Shown: positions 1-8,996 of the stretch, in pieces
Layout of the letters: each line of letters opens with the position of its first letter
Numbering within the stretch: the stretch's first letter is position 1
Assembly (NCBI RefSeq): GCF_022627955.1
Contig: NZ_JABXGD010000002.1
Coordinates: forward strand, 186,001-250,000
Source: Microbacterium sp. C5A9
GTDB taxonomy: Bacteria; Actinomycetota; Actinomycetes; Actinomycetales; Microbacteriaceae
Length of the DNA stretch: 64,000 bases
Direction: 5' to 3'
Made by a program: the position numbers and the translations under genes
Notes under the pieces: model-generated
The model's database searches: none
What the model was told of the DNA's origin: nothing
What the model saw: only the letters and a program-made list of their open reading frames with translations

Positions 1-1
1 C

Positions 2-202
2 GAGCTCACGGGCGTCGTCGTCGTCGGGGCGCTCAGCATCTTCCTCCCCGAGCTCTTCCCGCACGACACCGTGTGGTCGATGTTCGGCCGCGGCTATCTG
101 TTCATCCCGCTCGTGCTTCCGGTGTTCGGCATCTGGTGGCTTCGCACCCACCGGCCCGCGCGCTCCGAACCCGCCGGAGAGCGCATCGAGGTGAAGGCGT
201 GA
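2..202 (+). CDS. C-terminal part of a membrane protein (5' truncated by window edge)
   Basis: An open frame enters from the left edge and runs to a TGA at 200-202, giving the last 66 residues of a protein. The visible part is hydrophobic (a VVVVGALSIFLP stretch, then a second one around YLFIPLVLPVFGIWW) and ends in a short charged tail, so it looks like the last one or two membrane segments and a cytoplasmic tail. The stop overlaps the GTG start of ribF by 4 bases, implying co-transcription and translational coupling. I do not recognise the family from this fragment. Codon use is like that of its neighbours. Confidence 0.6.
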   Translation, partial: ELTGVVVVGALSIFLPELFPHDTVWSMFGRGYLFIPLVLPVFGIWWLRTHRPARSEPAGERIEVKA

Positions 203-1152
203 TCGTCTTCCGCGATCCGCGCGATGTTCCGGCCGATTTCGGTCCCTCGGTCGTCGCGATCGGCAAGTTCGACGGGGTCCATGCGGGCCACCGTGCAGTG
301 ATCCGCAGGCTGAGAGAGAAGGCTGCCGAGACCGGTGAGCGTTCCGTGGCCGTGACCTTCGACCGCAACCCGCTCGCCGTGCTCCGCCCGAACCGCTGCC
401 CGGAGAACGTGGTCACGGTCGAGCGCAAGCTCGAACTCCTCGGCGAGCTCGAGCTCGATGCCACGCTGGTCCTCACCTTCGATGCGGAGCTCGCGTCGCG
501 AAGCGCCGAGGACTTCGTCGCCGACATCCTGGTCGGCGCCCTGCACGTGTCGACGGTCCTCGTGGGCGAGGACTTCCGCTTCGGGCGTGGCGGGGCGGGC
601 ACCCCTGCGCTGCTCCGCGAGCTCGGGCCGCTCCACGGTTTCGAGGTCGAGGTCGTCGACGACGTCTTCCTCGACGGCTCGGACCGACGAGTCTCCTCCA
701 CATGGATCCGTGAACTGCTGATCGCCGGCGACGTGACCACCGCTGCCCGCGTCCTGGGCAGGAACGTCGACGTCCGCGGCGAGGTCGTGCACGGACTGAA
801 GCGGGGGAGGGAGCTCGGGTTCCCGACCGCGAATCTCTCCGCCTCCGTCGACTCCTTCGTCCCTGCCGACGGCGTGTACGCCGGATGGCTGGACGATCAT
901 GCGACCGGGCTCCGGCACCCCGCGGCCATCTCCGTCGGCACGAACCCCACGTTCGACGACGTGCTCGAGCGTCAGGTCGAGGCGCATGTGCTGGGCGAGA
1001 CCGAGCTGGATCTCTACGGCCACGACGTCACCGTGGAGTTCGTCGAGCGCCTGCGCGGCATGGTCGCGTTCGAGGGCGTCGAGAAGCTGATGTCGCAGAT
1101 GGCGGCCGACGTCACCGATGCCGAGCGCGTCCTCGCGCCGCGTGGCGCCTGA
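199..1152 (+). CDS. ribF: Bifunctional riboflavin kinase / FAD synthetase
   Basis: 317 aa. RibF phosphorylates riboflavin to FMN and then adenylylates FMN to FAD in the cytoplasm. The N-terminal nucleotidyltransferase domain shows the GKFDGVHAGH signature near residues 22-31 (the HxGH adenylyl-transfer motif). The C-terminal flavokinase domain shows the conserved PTANL loop after a GRELGF segment and a GVYAGW strand. Length is normal for the family. I chose the GTG at 199, which overlaps the preceding stop by 4 bases and begins MIVFRDP; the longer upstream in-frame extension is the shadow of the membrane protein. The final residues run into an intergenic gap. Confidence 0.95.
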   Translation: MIVFRDPRDVPADFGPSVVAIGKFDGVHAGHRAVIRRLREKAAETGERSVAVTFDRNPLAVLRPNRCPENVVTVERKLELLGELELDATLVLTFDAELASRSAEDFVADILVGALHVSTVLVGEDFRFGRGGAGTPALLRELGPLHGFEVEVVDDVFLDGSDRRVSSTWIRELLIAGDVTTAARVLGRNVDVRGEVVHGLKRGRELGFPTANLSASVDSFVPADGVYAGWLDDHATGLRHPAAISVGTNPTFDDVLERQVEAHVLGETELDLYGHDVTVEFVERLRGMVAFEGVEKLMSQMAADVTDAERVLAPRGA

Positions 1153-1204
1153 ACAACGTCCCAACTCTCCGCGACGGATTCAGCGTCCTTTCGGCGCCAT
1201 GGCG

Positions 1205-1210
1205 TAGTAT
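1205..1210 (+). promoter_or_regulatory. Candidate -10 element for the SNF2 helicase gene
   Basis: TAGTAT, a good actinobacterial -10 hexamer, lies about 150 bases before the helicase start. The resulting leader (about 1217-1362) would carry a strong AGGAGGAG ribosome site at 1353-1360. No convincing -35 or leader structure was found by eye. Confidence 0.4.
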
Positions 1211-1362
1211 GAGCAACGGTTGCCGATGATCTTCGCGCGTCGTTTCGCGCATCGTCGGGAACCGGAACCACTGTTCGTACGGTCCTGGCTCACGCCACAC
1301 GCGGACATCGAGAACGGTCGTCGCATCCCAGGGATGCCCCGGCCTTCACGCTCAGGAGGAGC

Positions 1363-3519
1363 ATGCCGACCACGGCAACCGCCGCCACACGGCGCAAGAA
1401 GACATCTCGTCGCGACGACGAGGCACCGCTGATCCCGATCCTCGCGCGCAAGGTCCGCGAGATCGAGGCGAAGTCGCAGCGAGGCAAGCTGGGGCCGACC
1501 AATCGCGTGAAGTTCCAGGTGATCGCTTTCCTCGTCCGCGAGGAGCGCGCACGCGTGAAGGCGGACTCCGAGATCGCGGACGGCGCGCGGGCGGAACTGC
1601 TCAAGCGCCTCGACGGCGTGGCGACGATCCTCGCCAAGACTGCGGCGCGCGACACCTCGCTGATCCAGCTCCTCGAGGCCGACCAGGCCACGTCGCCGGT
1701 CGCGAAGCGCATGCGGCGCGACTGGCTGCTGGAATCCGGCGCGGAGCTCGCTCCCGAGGAGCTGATCATCGCCGACATCGCGCCGGTCCAGATGCCCGTG
1801 GTTCCGGCGGCGATCGCCGAGCGTCAGGTCACGCCCCCCTCGGTCGAGGCGCGTCAGCTGGCCAACCCGTTCCTCGCCCCTGACCTCACCCCGCGGGCGG
1901 CCACCACTCCTCGCCGTCGTCTGGACGGCTGGGAGCTGATGGGCCCCCTGTACAAGGCGTTCGAGACCGGCGCAGGGGGCTCGGCGGCGAGCATGGATCT
2001 GCCGCCCGCGCCCGAGTACGACCACCTGTCGCCCAAGGGCCTCGAGATCATGGTGCACCAGTCCCGCTTCCTCGAAGCGGTCCGCGCCGGTCACCGGAGC
2101 TTCCTCCTCGCTGACGAGCCCGGACTCGGCAAGACCGCGCAGTCGGTGCTCGCCGCCTCGGTCGCAGAGGCCTACCCGCTGCTCGTCGTCGTGCCGAACG
2201 TCGTGAAGATGAACTGGGCGCGCGAGGTGGAGCGGTGGACGCCGCAGCGTCGGGCGACTGTGATCCAGGGCGACGGCAGCGACATCGACGCCTTCGCCGA
2301 CGTCTTCATCGTGAACTACGAGATCCTCGACCGGCACATGTCGTGGCTCGCCTCGATCGGTCTGCGCGGAATGGTCGTCGATGAGGCGCACTTCATCAAG
2401 AACCTGAACTCTCAGCGCTCGCAGAACGTGCTCACGCTCGCCTCGCGGGTGCGAGAGCGCACTCCCGGCGGCAAGCCGCTGCTGCTCGCGCTCACGGGGA
2501 CGCCGCTGATCAACGATGTCGAGGACTTCGACGCGATCTGGCGCTTCCTCGACTGGACGACGGGGGAGAAGCCGGGCCCCGAGCTCATGGAGAAGCTCGA
2601 TGCGACCGGCCTCACGCCCGCCGACAAGGCGTTCTATCCCGAGGCACGGGATGCGGTGATCTCCATGGGGATCGTGCGGCGCAAGAAGAAGGATGTCGCC
2701 GCCGACCTGCCTGACAAGCTCATCGCCGATCTGCCGGTGCAGCTGGACGACGAGTTCGGTCGCGGCATCCGCCAGGCGGAACGCGAGCTGGGCGAGCGGC
2801 TCGCCGCTCGCTACCGCCGCATCGTCGATGCCCGTTCGGCCTCGACAGGATCCTCGCGCGTCGCTGCGGGCGAGATCGATGAGGACATCGTTCGTCTCGT
2901 GGCGCAGAACGAGCTCGAGGAGTCGAAGGCCGCAGGCACCGGCGGAGACAACGTCTTCACCATGGTGCGTCGCATCGGTCAGGCCAAAGCCCACCTCGCC
3001 GCCGACTACGCGGCTCAGCTGCAGCGCTCGGTCGGCAAGGTCGTCTTCTTCGCCAAGCACATCGACGTCATGGACCAGGCCGAGGCGCACTTCGCCTCGG
3101 CGGGCATCCGCTCGGTCTCGATCAGGGGCGATCAGTCCTCGACAGCCCGGCAGCAGGCGATCGACGACTTCAACGGTGACCCCGGCGTCGGCATCGCCGT
3201 CTGCTCGCTCACGGCGGCCGGAGTCGGGCTCAACCTCCAGGCGGCATCCAACGTGGTGCTCGCGGAGCTCTCCTGGACCGCGGCCGAGCAGACGCAGGCG
3301 ATCGACCGCGTGCATCGCATCGGACAGGACGAGCCCGTCACCGCGTGGCGCATCATCGCCGCTCACACGGTCGACGCGAAGATCGCCGAGCTCATCGATC
3401 AGAAGCAGGGCCTTGCGGCTCGGGCGCTCGACGGCGAAGCCCTCGACGAGGTCGCCGCCGAGCCGGTGCAGCTCGGCGCACTGATGCATCTGCTGCGGGA
3501 AGCGCTCGGCACGGCCTGA
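1363..3519 (+). CDS. SNF2-family DEAD/DEAH box helicase (ATP-dependent DNA translocase)
   Basis: 718 aa. The two RecA-like lobes of an SNF2 ATPase are complete: motif I DEPGLGKT at residues 251-258 (Walker A), motif II DEAH at 340-343, the motif III-like LTGTP, and the motif V/VI region ending QAIDRVHRIGQ, which holds the arginine finger. The first ~230 residues are a charged helical extension without a recognised domain. SNF2 proteins translocate on double-stranded DNA to remodel bound proteins; the partner is unknown here. The ATG at 1363 follows AGGAGGAG. The gene stands alone and ends at a strong hairpin terminator. Helicase chemistry is clear, biological role is not. Confidence 0.9.
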   Translation: MPTTATAATRRKKTSRRDDEAPLIPILARKVREIEAKSQRGKLGPTNRVKFQVIAFLVREERARVKADSEIADGARAELLKRLDGVATILAKTAARDTSLIQLLEADQATSPVAKRMRRDWLLESGAELAPEELIIADIAPVQMPVVPAAIAERQVTPPSVEARQLANPFLAPDLTPRAATTPRRRLDGWELMGPLYKAFETGAGGSAASMDLPPAPEYDHLSPKGLEIMVHQSRFLEAVRAGHRSFLLADEPGLGKTAQSVLAASVAEAYPLLVVVPNVVKMNWAREVERWTPQRRATVIQGDGSDIDAFADVFIVNYEILDRHMSWLASIGLRGMVVDEAHFIKNLNSQRSQNVLTLASRVRERTPGGKPLLLALTGTPLINDVEDFDAIWRFLDWTTGEKPGPELMEKLDATGLTPADKAFYPEARDAVISMGIVRRKKKDVAADLPDKLIADLPVQLDDEFGRGIRQAERELGERLAARYRRIVDARSASTGSSRVAAGEIDEDIVRLVAQNELEESKAAGTGGDNVFTMVRRIGQAKAHLAADYAAQLQRSVGKVVFFAKHIDVMDQAEAHFASAGIRSVSIRGDQSSTARQQAIDDFNGDPGVGIAVCSLTAAGVGLNLQAASNVVLAELSWTAAEQTQAIDRVHRIGQDEPVTAWRIIAAHTVDAKIAELIDQKQGLAARALDGEALDEVAAEPVQLGALMHLLREALGTA

Positions 3520-3531
3520 CATCGGATCCGG

Positions 3532-3567
3532 AATCGGCGTTAAGAACCTGTGTTCTTGACGCCGATT
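3532..3567 (+). terminator. Intrinsic terminator after the SNF2 helicase gene
   Basis: Two 16-base arms (3532-3547 and 3552-3567) with one G-U pair flank a 4-base loop CTGT. The downstream arm ends in ATTT followed by CT, a short T tract. Confidence 0.75.
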
Positions 3568-3673
3568 TCTGCGTGAGGAGGTCGATTTCCTGAACAACCG
3601 GCGAATCGTCGCCGATCGATCGCAAGATCCGCGATTTTCGTCGTCTCGAATGGCGCCCGCTCGGCCCGGGCGC

Positions 3674-3679
3674 TAGTGT
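3674..3679 (+). promoter_or_regulatory. Candidate -10 element for pfkA
   Basis: TAGTGT about 55 bases upstream of the pfkA ATG. It lies between the helicase terminator and pfkA, consistent with an independent transcript. Confidence 0.35.
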
Positions 3680-3733
3680 CGATCGCAGGCAGTGTCGCCT
3701 GTTCCCCCTTTTCCCTGACCGTCTGAGGCAAGC

Positions 3734-4762
3734 ATGAAGATCGGCATCCTGACGAGCGGCGGCGACTGCCCCGGACTCAACGCGGTCATCCGCGGAATCG
3801 TGCTGAAGGGCACCACCACCTACGACGTCGAGTTCGTGGGAATCCGCGACGGCTGGCGCGGCGTGGTCGACGGGGATTTCTTCCCGCTGACGCGTCACGA
3901 GGTGAAGGGCCTGTCGAAGGTCGGCGGAACGATTCTCGGTACGAGCCGCACCAACCCCTACGAGGGTGAGCGCGGAGGAGCCGAGAACATCGCCAAGACG
4001 CTGTACGGCCACCGGATCGACGGGATCATCGCTATCGGCGGCGAGGGCACACTGGCCGCCGCCGACCGCCTCGCGAAGGACGGCATCAACGTCATCGGCG
4101 TCCCCAAGACGATCGACAACGACCTGCGCGCCACGGACTACTCGTTCGGTTTCGACACGGCCGTCAACATCGCCACCGATGCCATGGACCGGCTGCGCAC
4201 CACGGGCGACTCGCACCAGCGCTGCATGGTCGCCGAGGTGATGGGCCGGCATGTCGGATGGATCGCTCTGCACGCGGGCATGGCCGCGGGCGCGCACGCC
4301 ATCCTGATCCCCGAAGTGCCTCAGACGCTCGACGAGATCGCGGCGCTGGTCACCAGCGCCCATGACCGAGGACGCGCACCGCTCGTGGTCGTGTCCGAGG
4401 GGTTCACTCTTCAGGGAATGGACGAGGCGTACAGCGACAAGGGGCTCGACGCCTTCAACCGCCCCCGTCTCGGCGGCATCGGCGACCAGCTCGCTCCCGA
4501 GATCGAGCGCATCACCGGCATCGAGACGCGGGCCACCATCCTCGGTCACATCCAGCGCGGCGGCTCGCCGTCGGCGTTCGACCGCGTGCTCGCGACGCGA
4601 CTGGGACTCCACGCCGCCGACGCGATCATGGACCGCGCGTGGGGGCAGATGGTGGCGATGCAGGGCACCGACATCGTGCGCGTGCCGTTCGCGGAGGCTC
4701 TCGGGGAGCTGAACACCGTTCCGCGCAGCCGCTACGACGAGGCCGCCGCGCTCTTCGGCTGA
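3734..4762 (+). CDS. pfkA: 6-phosphofructokinase, probably ATP-dependent
   Basis: 342 aa, cytoplasmic. Phosphorylates fructose 6-phosphate to fructose 1,6-bisphosphate, the committed step of glycolysis. The N-terminal GGDCPGLN (residues 9-16) and the catalytic loop PKTIDNDL (from residue 124) are intact. The phosphoryl-donor loop reads GGEGT (102-106), with Gly at the position that is Asp in pyrophosphate-dependent enzymes, while the next site is Lys (K125) rather than the Gly of E. coli PfkA. In actinobacterial group III enzymes this Gly/Lys pair goes with ATP use, so ATP is predicted. Monocistronic, followed by a hairpin shared with the convergent peptidase gene. Confidence 0.93.
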   Translation: MKIGILTSGGDCPGLNAVIRGIVLKGTTTYDVEFVGIRDGWRGVVDGDFFPLTRHEVKGLSKVGGTILGTSRTNPYEGERGGAENIAKTLYGHRIDGIIAIGGEGTLAAADRLAKDGINVIGVPKTIDNDLRATDYSFGFDTAVNIATDAMDRLRTTGDSHQRCMVAEVMGRHVGWIALHAGMAAGAHAILIPEVPQTLDEIAALVTSAHDRGRAPLVVVSEGFTLQGMDEAYSDKGLDAFNRPRLGGIGDQLAPEIERITGIETRATILGHIQRGGSPSAFDRVLATRLGLHAADAIMDRAWGQMVAMQGTDIVRVPFAEALGELNTVPRSRYDEAAALFG

Positions 4763-4854
4763 GTCTCGCTGCACCACTCCGATCGCTCGCATCAGAAGAA
4801 CGAATTCGGTCGTCCGGCCGGTATGCGACAGACGCGATGCGACATCCGTGAGTC

Positions 4855-4891
4855 GGTGAGCGCGTGACCCCTGCCAGGTGACGCGCTCACC
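4855..4891. terminator. Hairpin between convergent pfkA and oligopeptidase genes
   Basis: Perfect 11-base arms (4855-4865, GGTGAGCGCGT, and 4881-4891) flank a 15-base loop. It sits between convergent genes and could stop transcription from both sides, though no T run follows. Confidence 0.5.
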
Positions 4892-4984
4892 AATCTCCGC
4901 ATCGGGCAGCCGATGCTCGAGCGCCGACTCCCGGATCGCCAGTGCCACGGGTGCTCACCGGCACCTGGCGTCCGGCGCGCCGGA

Positions 4985-7084
4985 TCAGCTCTCGGCGAGC
5001 CCGACCGTGTCGAGCAGCCACGCGAGTTCGAAGGCGCGTTCCTTCCACGAGTTGTAGCGCCCGCTGACGCCACCGTGACCGGCGACCATCTCGCACTTCA
5101 GCAGCACGTCCTTCGCGCCCGCGACGCGCAGCGCGGCGACCCACTTGGCGGGCTCGACGTACATGACACGGGAGTCGTTGAGCGACGTGACGGCGAGGAT
5201 GCGCGGGTACTCGACGCCGTCGCGCACGTTCTCGTAGGGGGAGTAGGACTTCATGTACTCGTAGACGTCCGCGCCGTGCAGCGGGTCGCCCCATTCATCC
5301 CACTCCACCACGGTGAGCGGAAGCGACGGGTCGAGGATCGTGGTGAGTGCGTCGACGAACGGGACGGCCGCGAGGACCCCGGCGAACAGCTCGGGCGCGA
5401 GGTTGGTCACCGCTCCCATGAGCAGCCCGCCGGCGCTGCCTCCCTCGGCGACGAGGAGCTCAGGCGTCGTCACGCCGGTTTCGACGAGGTGCTCGCCGCA
5501 GGCGATGAAGTCGGTGAAGGTGTTGCGCTTGTGGAGCAGCTTGCCGTCCTCGTACCACTGGCGGCCCATCTCCCCACCGCCGCGCACGTGGGCGACGGCG
5601 AACACGATGCCGCGGTCGAGCTCGGAGAGACGTGCGACCGAGAAGCCGGGGTCGATCGAGTGCTCGTACGACCCGTAGCCGTAGAGGTGCACCGGGCGGG
5701 GTGCGGCACCGGGGGCGCCGAACGAGCGCTTCCAGACGAGCGAGATCGGCACGCGGGTGCCGTCGGATGCTGTGGCCCAGGCGCGCTCCTGGCCGTACTC
5801 CTGGGGATCGTATCCGCCGAGCACCGCGACCTGCTTGCGCAGCACGAGCTCGCGAGTGGCGAGATCGAGCTCGTACACGGTGCCGGGGGTCACGAACGAC
5901 GTGTAGCCGAGGCGCAGGAACGGCGAGTGCCATTCCGGGTTGCCGCTGACGCCGGCCGAGTACAGGGGCTCGTCGAAGACGATGTCCTCGACGGCATCCG
6001 TCGCGTAGTCGAGCATCCCGACGCGTTCGAGCCCTTCGCGACGGTACTCGACCGTGGCGAAATCACGGAACGCATCCATGCCGAGCAGTCGGCGTCCGGG
6101 CTCGTGCGGAAGCACCACGCGACGCGGACCCTGGGGGTCTGATGCGGAGACCGACACGAGCTCGAAGTCGAGCGCGTCGTCGTTGTGCAGGATGTACAGG
6201 CGATCCTCGCCGTCGACCACGGCATGCTCGAGGGAGTACTCGACGCCCTCGCGCCGCGGCCAGACGACCTGGGGAGTCACGGTGAGGTCTCCGGTCAGAT
6301 CGACCAGGTACTCCTCGCTGGTGATGCTCGACCCGACCGCGATCACCAGGTAGCGGCGGCTGCGGGTGATCCCGGCGCCGAGCCAGAACTTCTCATCGGG
6401 CTCGTGGAACAGCTTCACGTCCTCGGAGACGGGGGTTCCGAGGCGGTGGAGCCAGAGAGTCTCCGGACGCCACGCGTCGTCGCGCGTCGTGTACAGGATT
6501 CCTGTTCCGTCGGGTGTGAAGAACGCGCCTGCCGTGTTCGGGATCTCATCGGCGAGAGCCTCACCGGTCGAGAGGTCGCGCACGTGCACGGTGTAGAGCT
6601 CGTCGCCCTCGAAGTCGGTCGACCAGAGCAGCTTCGTCGCGTCGTCGGAGGTGTCGAATGCGCCGAGCGAGAAGAACTCGTGCCCCTCGGCCTCGGCGTT
6701 GCCGTCGAGCAGCACGACCTCACCGGGGACCGGGACGCCGGGTTCCAGTACCGGGGGAGTCCAGTCCTCTGCGGCGGCTGCAGTGCGGCAGTGGATGCCG
6801 TACTGCGCGCCCTCCTCGGTGCGGCTGTAGTACCACCAGTCGCCGCGCCGGGTGGGGACGGAGAGGTCGGTCTCCTGCACGCGACCCTTGATCTCCTGGA
6901 ACAGCGTCTCCCTGAGATCGGCGAGGTGGTCGAGCTCGGCCTCTGTGTGCGCATTCTCGGCCTCGAGGTGCGCGATCACCTCGGCGGATTCCTTGTCGCG
7001 CAGCCATTCGTACGGATCGTCGAAGGTGTCGCCGTGGTGGGTGCGGAGGGTCGAACGTCGTGCAGCGATCGGGGCATCAGTCAC
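4985..7084 (-). CDS. ptrB: Oligopeptidase B-type S9 serine peptidase
   Basis: 699 aa from the chosen GTG at 7084 (begins MTDAPIAARR); an ATG at 7120 would add 12 residues that do not resemble the family N-terminus. The protein has the prolyl oligopeptidase layout: a short N-terminal segment with DPYEWLRDKES, a beta-propeller, and a C-terminal alpha/beta-hydrolase domain. The catalytic triad is visible as Ser550 in GGSAGG, Asp637 in NDSRV and His670 in GHGG. Oligopeptidase B cleaves short peptides after basic residues in the cytoplasm; no signal peptide is present. The gene is divergent from the phosphate transporter gene, with about 156 bases between them. Confidence 0.92.
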   Translation of the reverse strand: MTDAPIAARRSTLRTHHGDTFDDPYEWLRDKESAEVIAHLEAENAHTEAELDHLADLRETLFQEIKGRVQETDLSVPTRRGDWWYYSRTEEGAQYGIHCRTAAAAEDWTPPVLEPGVPVPGEVVLLDGNAEAEGHEFFSLGAFDTSDDATKLLWSTDFEGDELYTVHVRDLSTGEALADEIPNTAGAFFTPDGTGILYTTRDDAWRPETLWLHRLGTPVSEDVKLFHEPDEKFWLGAGITRSRRYLVIAVGSSITSEEYLVDLTGDLTVTPQVVWPRREGVEYSLEHAVVDGEDRLYILHNDDALDFELVSVSASDPQGPRRVVLPHEPGRRLLGMDAFRDFATVEYRREGLERVGMLDYATDAVEDIVFDEPLYSAGVSGNPEWHSPFLRLGYTSFVTPGTVYELDLATRELVLRKQVAVLGGYDPQEYGQERAWATASDGTRVPISLVWKRSFGAPGAAPRPVHLYGYGSYEHSIDPGFSVARLSELDRGIVFAVAHVRGGGEMGRQWYEDGKLLHKRNTFTDFIACGEHLVETGVTTPELLVAEGGSAGGLLMGAVTNLAPELFAGVLAAVPFVDALTTILDPSLPLTVVEWDEWGDPLHGADVYEYMKSYSPYENVRDGVEYPRILAVTSLNDSRVMYVEPAKWVAALRVAGAKDVLLKCEMVAGHGGVSGRYNSWKERAFELAWLLDTVGLAES

Positions 7085-7145
7085 GCATCCCACGCTAGTC
7101 GAGGTCGAGTTGACCGGCACCCGGCCGGGTGGGAGGATTTACCGG

Positions 7146-7178
7146 GGCCGGTTAACGGAAGTCAAACCCACGGTGAAC
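7146..7178 (-). promoter_or_regulatory. Candidate PHO box (three 11-base direct repeats)
   Basis: Read on the minus strand from 7178, three consecutive 11-base units begin with GTT: GTTCACCGTGG, GTTTGACTTCC and GTTAACCGGCC. This is the 11-base direct-repeat layout of PhoP sites in Streptomyces, whose unit starts GTTCACC. It lies 62 bases before the start of the PiT phosphate carrier, so PhoP-type phosphate control of that gene, or of the divergent peptidase gene, is inferred. Confidence 0.5.
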
Positions 7179-7240
7179 TCTTCGTTCGTCACGTCGATCC
7201 CGTCGACACCTTCCTTTTCCTCAACGACCGAAAGCGAACG

Positions 7241-8620
7241 GTGGAAACCGCAGCCCTCATCGTCGTGCTGGTTATTCTCCTGGCACTCTTCTTCGATTTC
7301 ACCAACGGGTTCCATGACACGGCGAACGCGATGGCCACTCCCATCGCCACCGGCGCGCTCAAGCCCAAGACGGCGGTTCTGCTCGCAGCCGTCCTGAACC
7401 TCGTCGGGGCGTTCCTCTCGACCGAGGTGTCCAAGACCGTCTCGCACGGCATCATCCGCGAGGACACGATCCAAGGCGATGCGTTCCTGCCGATGATCTT
7501 CGCCGGGCTCATCGGCGCGATCACCTGGAACATGCTGACCTGGCTGCTCGGTCTGCCCTCGAGCTCGTCCCACGCCCTGTTCGGCGGACTCATCGGCGCG
7601 ACGCTGGTCGGCGTCGGAGTCGCCGGCATCGATTTCGGCATGGTGCTCTCGAAGATCATCCTGCCCGCGCTCATCGCCCCGCTGACCGCCGGCATCATCG
7701 CCTTCGCCGCCACCAAGCTCGCCTATTCGATCACCAGGCGATACGACGGCAAGCCCGACGGTCGCGACGGGTTCCGCTGGGGACAGATCTTCACGTCGTC
7801 GCTCGTGGCGCTCGCGCACGGAACGAACGACGCGCAGAAGACGATGGGCGTCATCACGCTCGCGCTCATCACCGTGGGGTGGCAGAACAGCGAGCAGGCC
7901 GATCCTTATCTCTGGGTGATCATCGCGTGTGCGGTCACGATCGCACTCGGCACGTATCTCGGCGGATGGCGCATCATCCGCACGCTGGGCAAGGGTCTGA
8001 CCGAGGTCAAGCCCGCACAGGGCTTCTCCGCCGAGAGCTCGACGGCCGCGACCATCCTCGCCTCGAGCGCCTTCGGCTTCGCGCTGTCGACGACGCAGGT
8101 GGCCTCCGGCTCGGTGATCGGTTCCGGTCTCGGGCGTCGGGGATCGACGGTCCGCTGGCGGACAGCCGGGCGCATCGCGATCGGCTGGCTCCTGACGCTG
8201 CCCGCGGCCGGCGCCGTCGGCGCGTTCGCGGCGCTGCTCATCACGTGGCTCGGACTCTGGGGCATCGCGATCGACGCGGTCCTCGCGCTCGCGGTGATCA
8301 TCGGGCTCTTCCTGCGCTCGCGCAAGGATGCGGTGACCTCCGCCAACGCGATGAGCGATGTCGCGGAATCGGGTCTGGCGATCGACCTGCCCGACAGCCC
8401 GCCGCCCACGCGTCGTCAGCAGCGGGTCGCGCAGGCCAAGGCCGAGGCCAAGGCGCGTGCGGCCGCTCGTGAAGAGGCGAAGGCGCGCACCAGGGCAGAG
8501 GCCGAGGCGAAGTCCGCTGCGAAGAGCGGCAAGGGCACCAAGAAGCAGTCGGGCGACGGTTCGGCCGGCTCCACCGCGCCTGCGGATTCCGACACGACGA
8601 GCAGCGAGGGTTCCAAGTGA
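7241..8620 (+). CDS. pit: PiT-family low-affinity inorganic phosphate transporter
   Basis: 459 aa from the GTG at 7241 (METAALIVV); the open frame upstream is a shadow of the divergent peptidase gene. It carries the two inverted PiT signatures, NGFHDTANAMATPIATGAL near the N-terminus and ALAHGTNDAQKTMGVI in mid-protein, and about ten hydrophobic segments. PiT proteins import phosphate or metal-phosphate with protons. The last ~90 residues form an unusual cytoplasmic tail rich in Lys, Ala, Arg and Glu, probably a long charged helix, ending in a Ser/Thr/Gly/Asp-rich stretch. The stop overlaps the next gene by 4 bases. A candidate PHO box lies upstream. Confidence 0.92.
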   Translation: METAALIVVLVILLALFFDFTNGFHDTANAMATPIATGALKPKTAVLLAAVLNLVGAFLSTEVSKTVSHGIIREDTIQGDAFLPMIFAGLIGAITWNMLTWLLGLPSSSSHALFGGLIGATLVGVGVAGIDFGMVLSKIILPALIAPLTAGIIAFAATKLAYSITRRYDGKPDGRDGFRWGQIFTSSLVALAHGTNDAQKTMGVITLALITVGWQNSEQADPYLWVIIACAVTIALGTYLGGWRIIRTLGKGLTEVKPAQGFSAESSTAATILASSAFGFALSTTQVASGSVIGSGLGRRGSTVRWRTAGRIAIGWLLTLPAAGAVGAFAALLITWLGLWGIAIDAVLALAVIIGLFLRSRKDAVTSANAMSDVAESGLAIDLPDSPPPTRRQQRVAQAKAEAKARAAAREEAKARTRAEAEAKSAAKSGKGTKKQSGDGSAGSTAPADSDTTSSEGSK

Positions 8621-8952
8621 GCGTCGACATCGACTGGGGCGCGTTCGTCCAGGTCTTCATCGCTGCCCTGCTCGGCGCATGCGCGGTAGTGACCTTCTAT
8701 GCGTTCGGCCTGCGGCTCCTGGTGCGCAGCGGCCATGCGCCGGTCGTGAGCCCCGCGGAGTTCACGGATGCGATCACCGTGATCACCGAGAAGGAGCTCA
8801 AGCGCGCGGCCAAGCAGGCCGCGAAAGCCGCGCGGAAGAGTCCTCTCACCGACGCGCAGAAGCGGCTCGCTCTGTTCGGCGCCTACGGCTGCTTCGCGCT
8901 GTGCGCGGTGGCGGTCGTCATCGGCATCCTGATCATCGTGGTCGGTCACTGA
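8617..8952 (+). CDS. Small membrane protein coupled to the phosphate transporter
   Basis: 111 aa. Starts at a GTG overlapping the pit stop codon (GTGA), so the two are almost certainly co-translated. It has a hydrophobic segment at residues ~10-34, a Lys/Ala-rich middle (~55-80) and a second hydrophobic segment near the C-terminus (~84-108). No enzyme motif is visible. The position suggests an accessory subunit or stabiliser of the PiT carrier, which is inference from context only. Confidence 0.8.
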   Translation: MSVDIDWGAFVQVFIAALLGACAVVTFYAFGLRLLVRSGHAPVVSPAEFTDAITVITEKELKRAAKQAAKAARKSPLTDAQKRLALFGAYGCFALCAVAVVIGILIIVVGH

Positions 8953-8984
8953 GCCGGGGCTGCACGGGGTCGCGCATCGCGCTC

Positions 8985-8990
8985 TAGGCT
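8985..8990 (+). promoter_or_regulatory. Leaderless-type -10 for the phosphoesterase gene
   Basis: TAGGCT followed by 6 bases and then the ATG at 8997. The spacing predicts a transcript starting at or next to the start codon. Confidence 0.5.
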
Positions 8991-8996
8991 GGAGCC

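Noticed and set aside
1180..3597. 805-codon open frame on the minus strand
   Set aside because: It is the antisense shadow of the SNF2 helicase gene, caused by high GC; the plus frame has all family motifs.
6185..7240. In-frame N-terminal extension of the PiT gene
   Set aside because: It is antisense to the peptidase gene; the PiT family start aligns at 7241.
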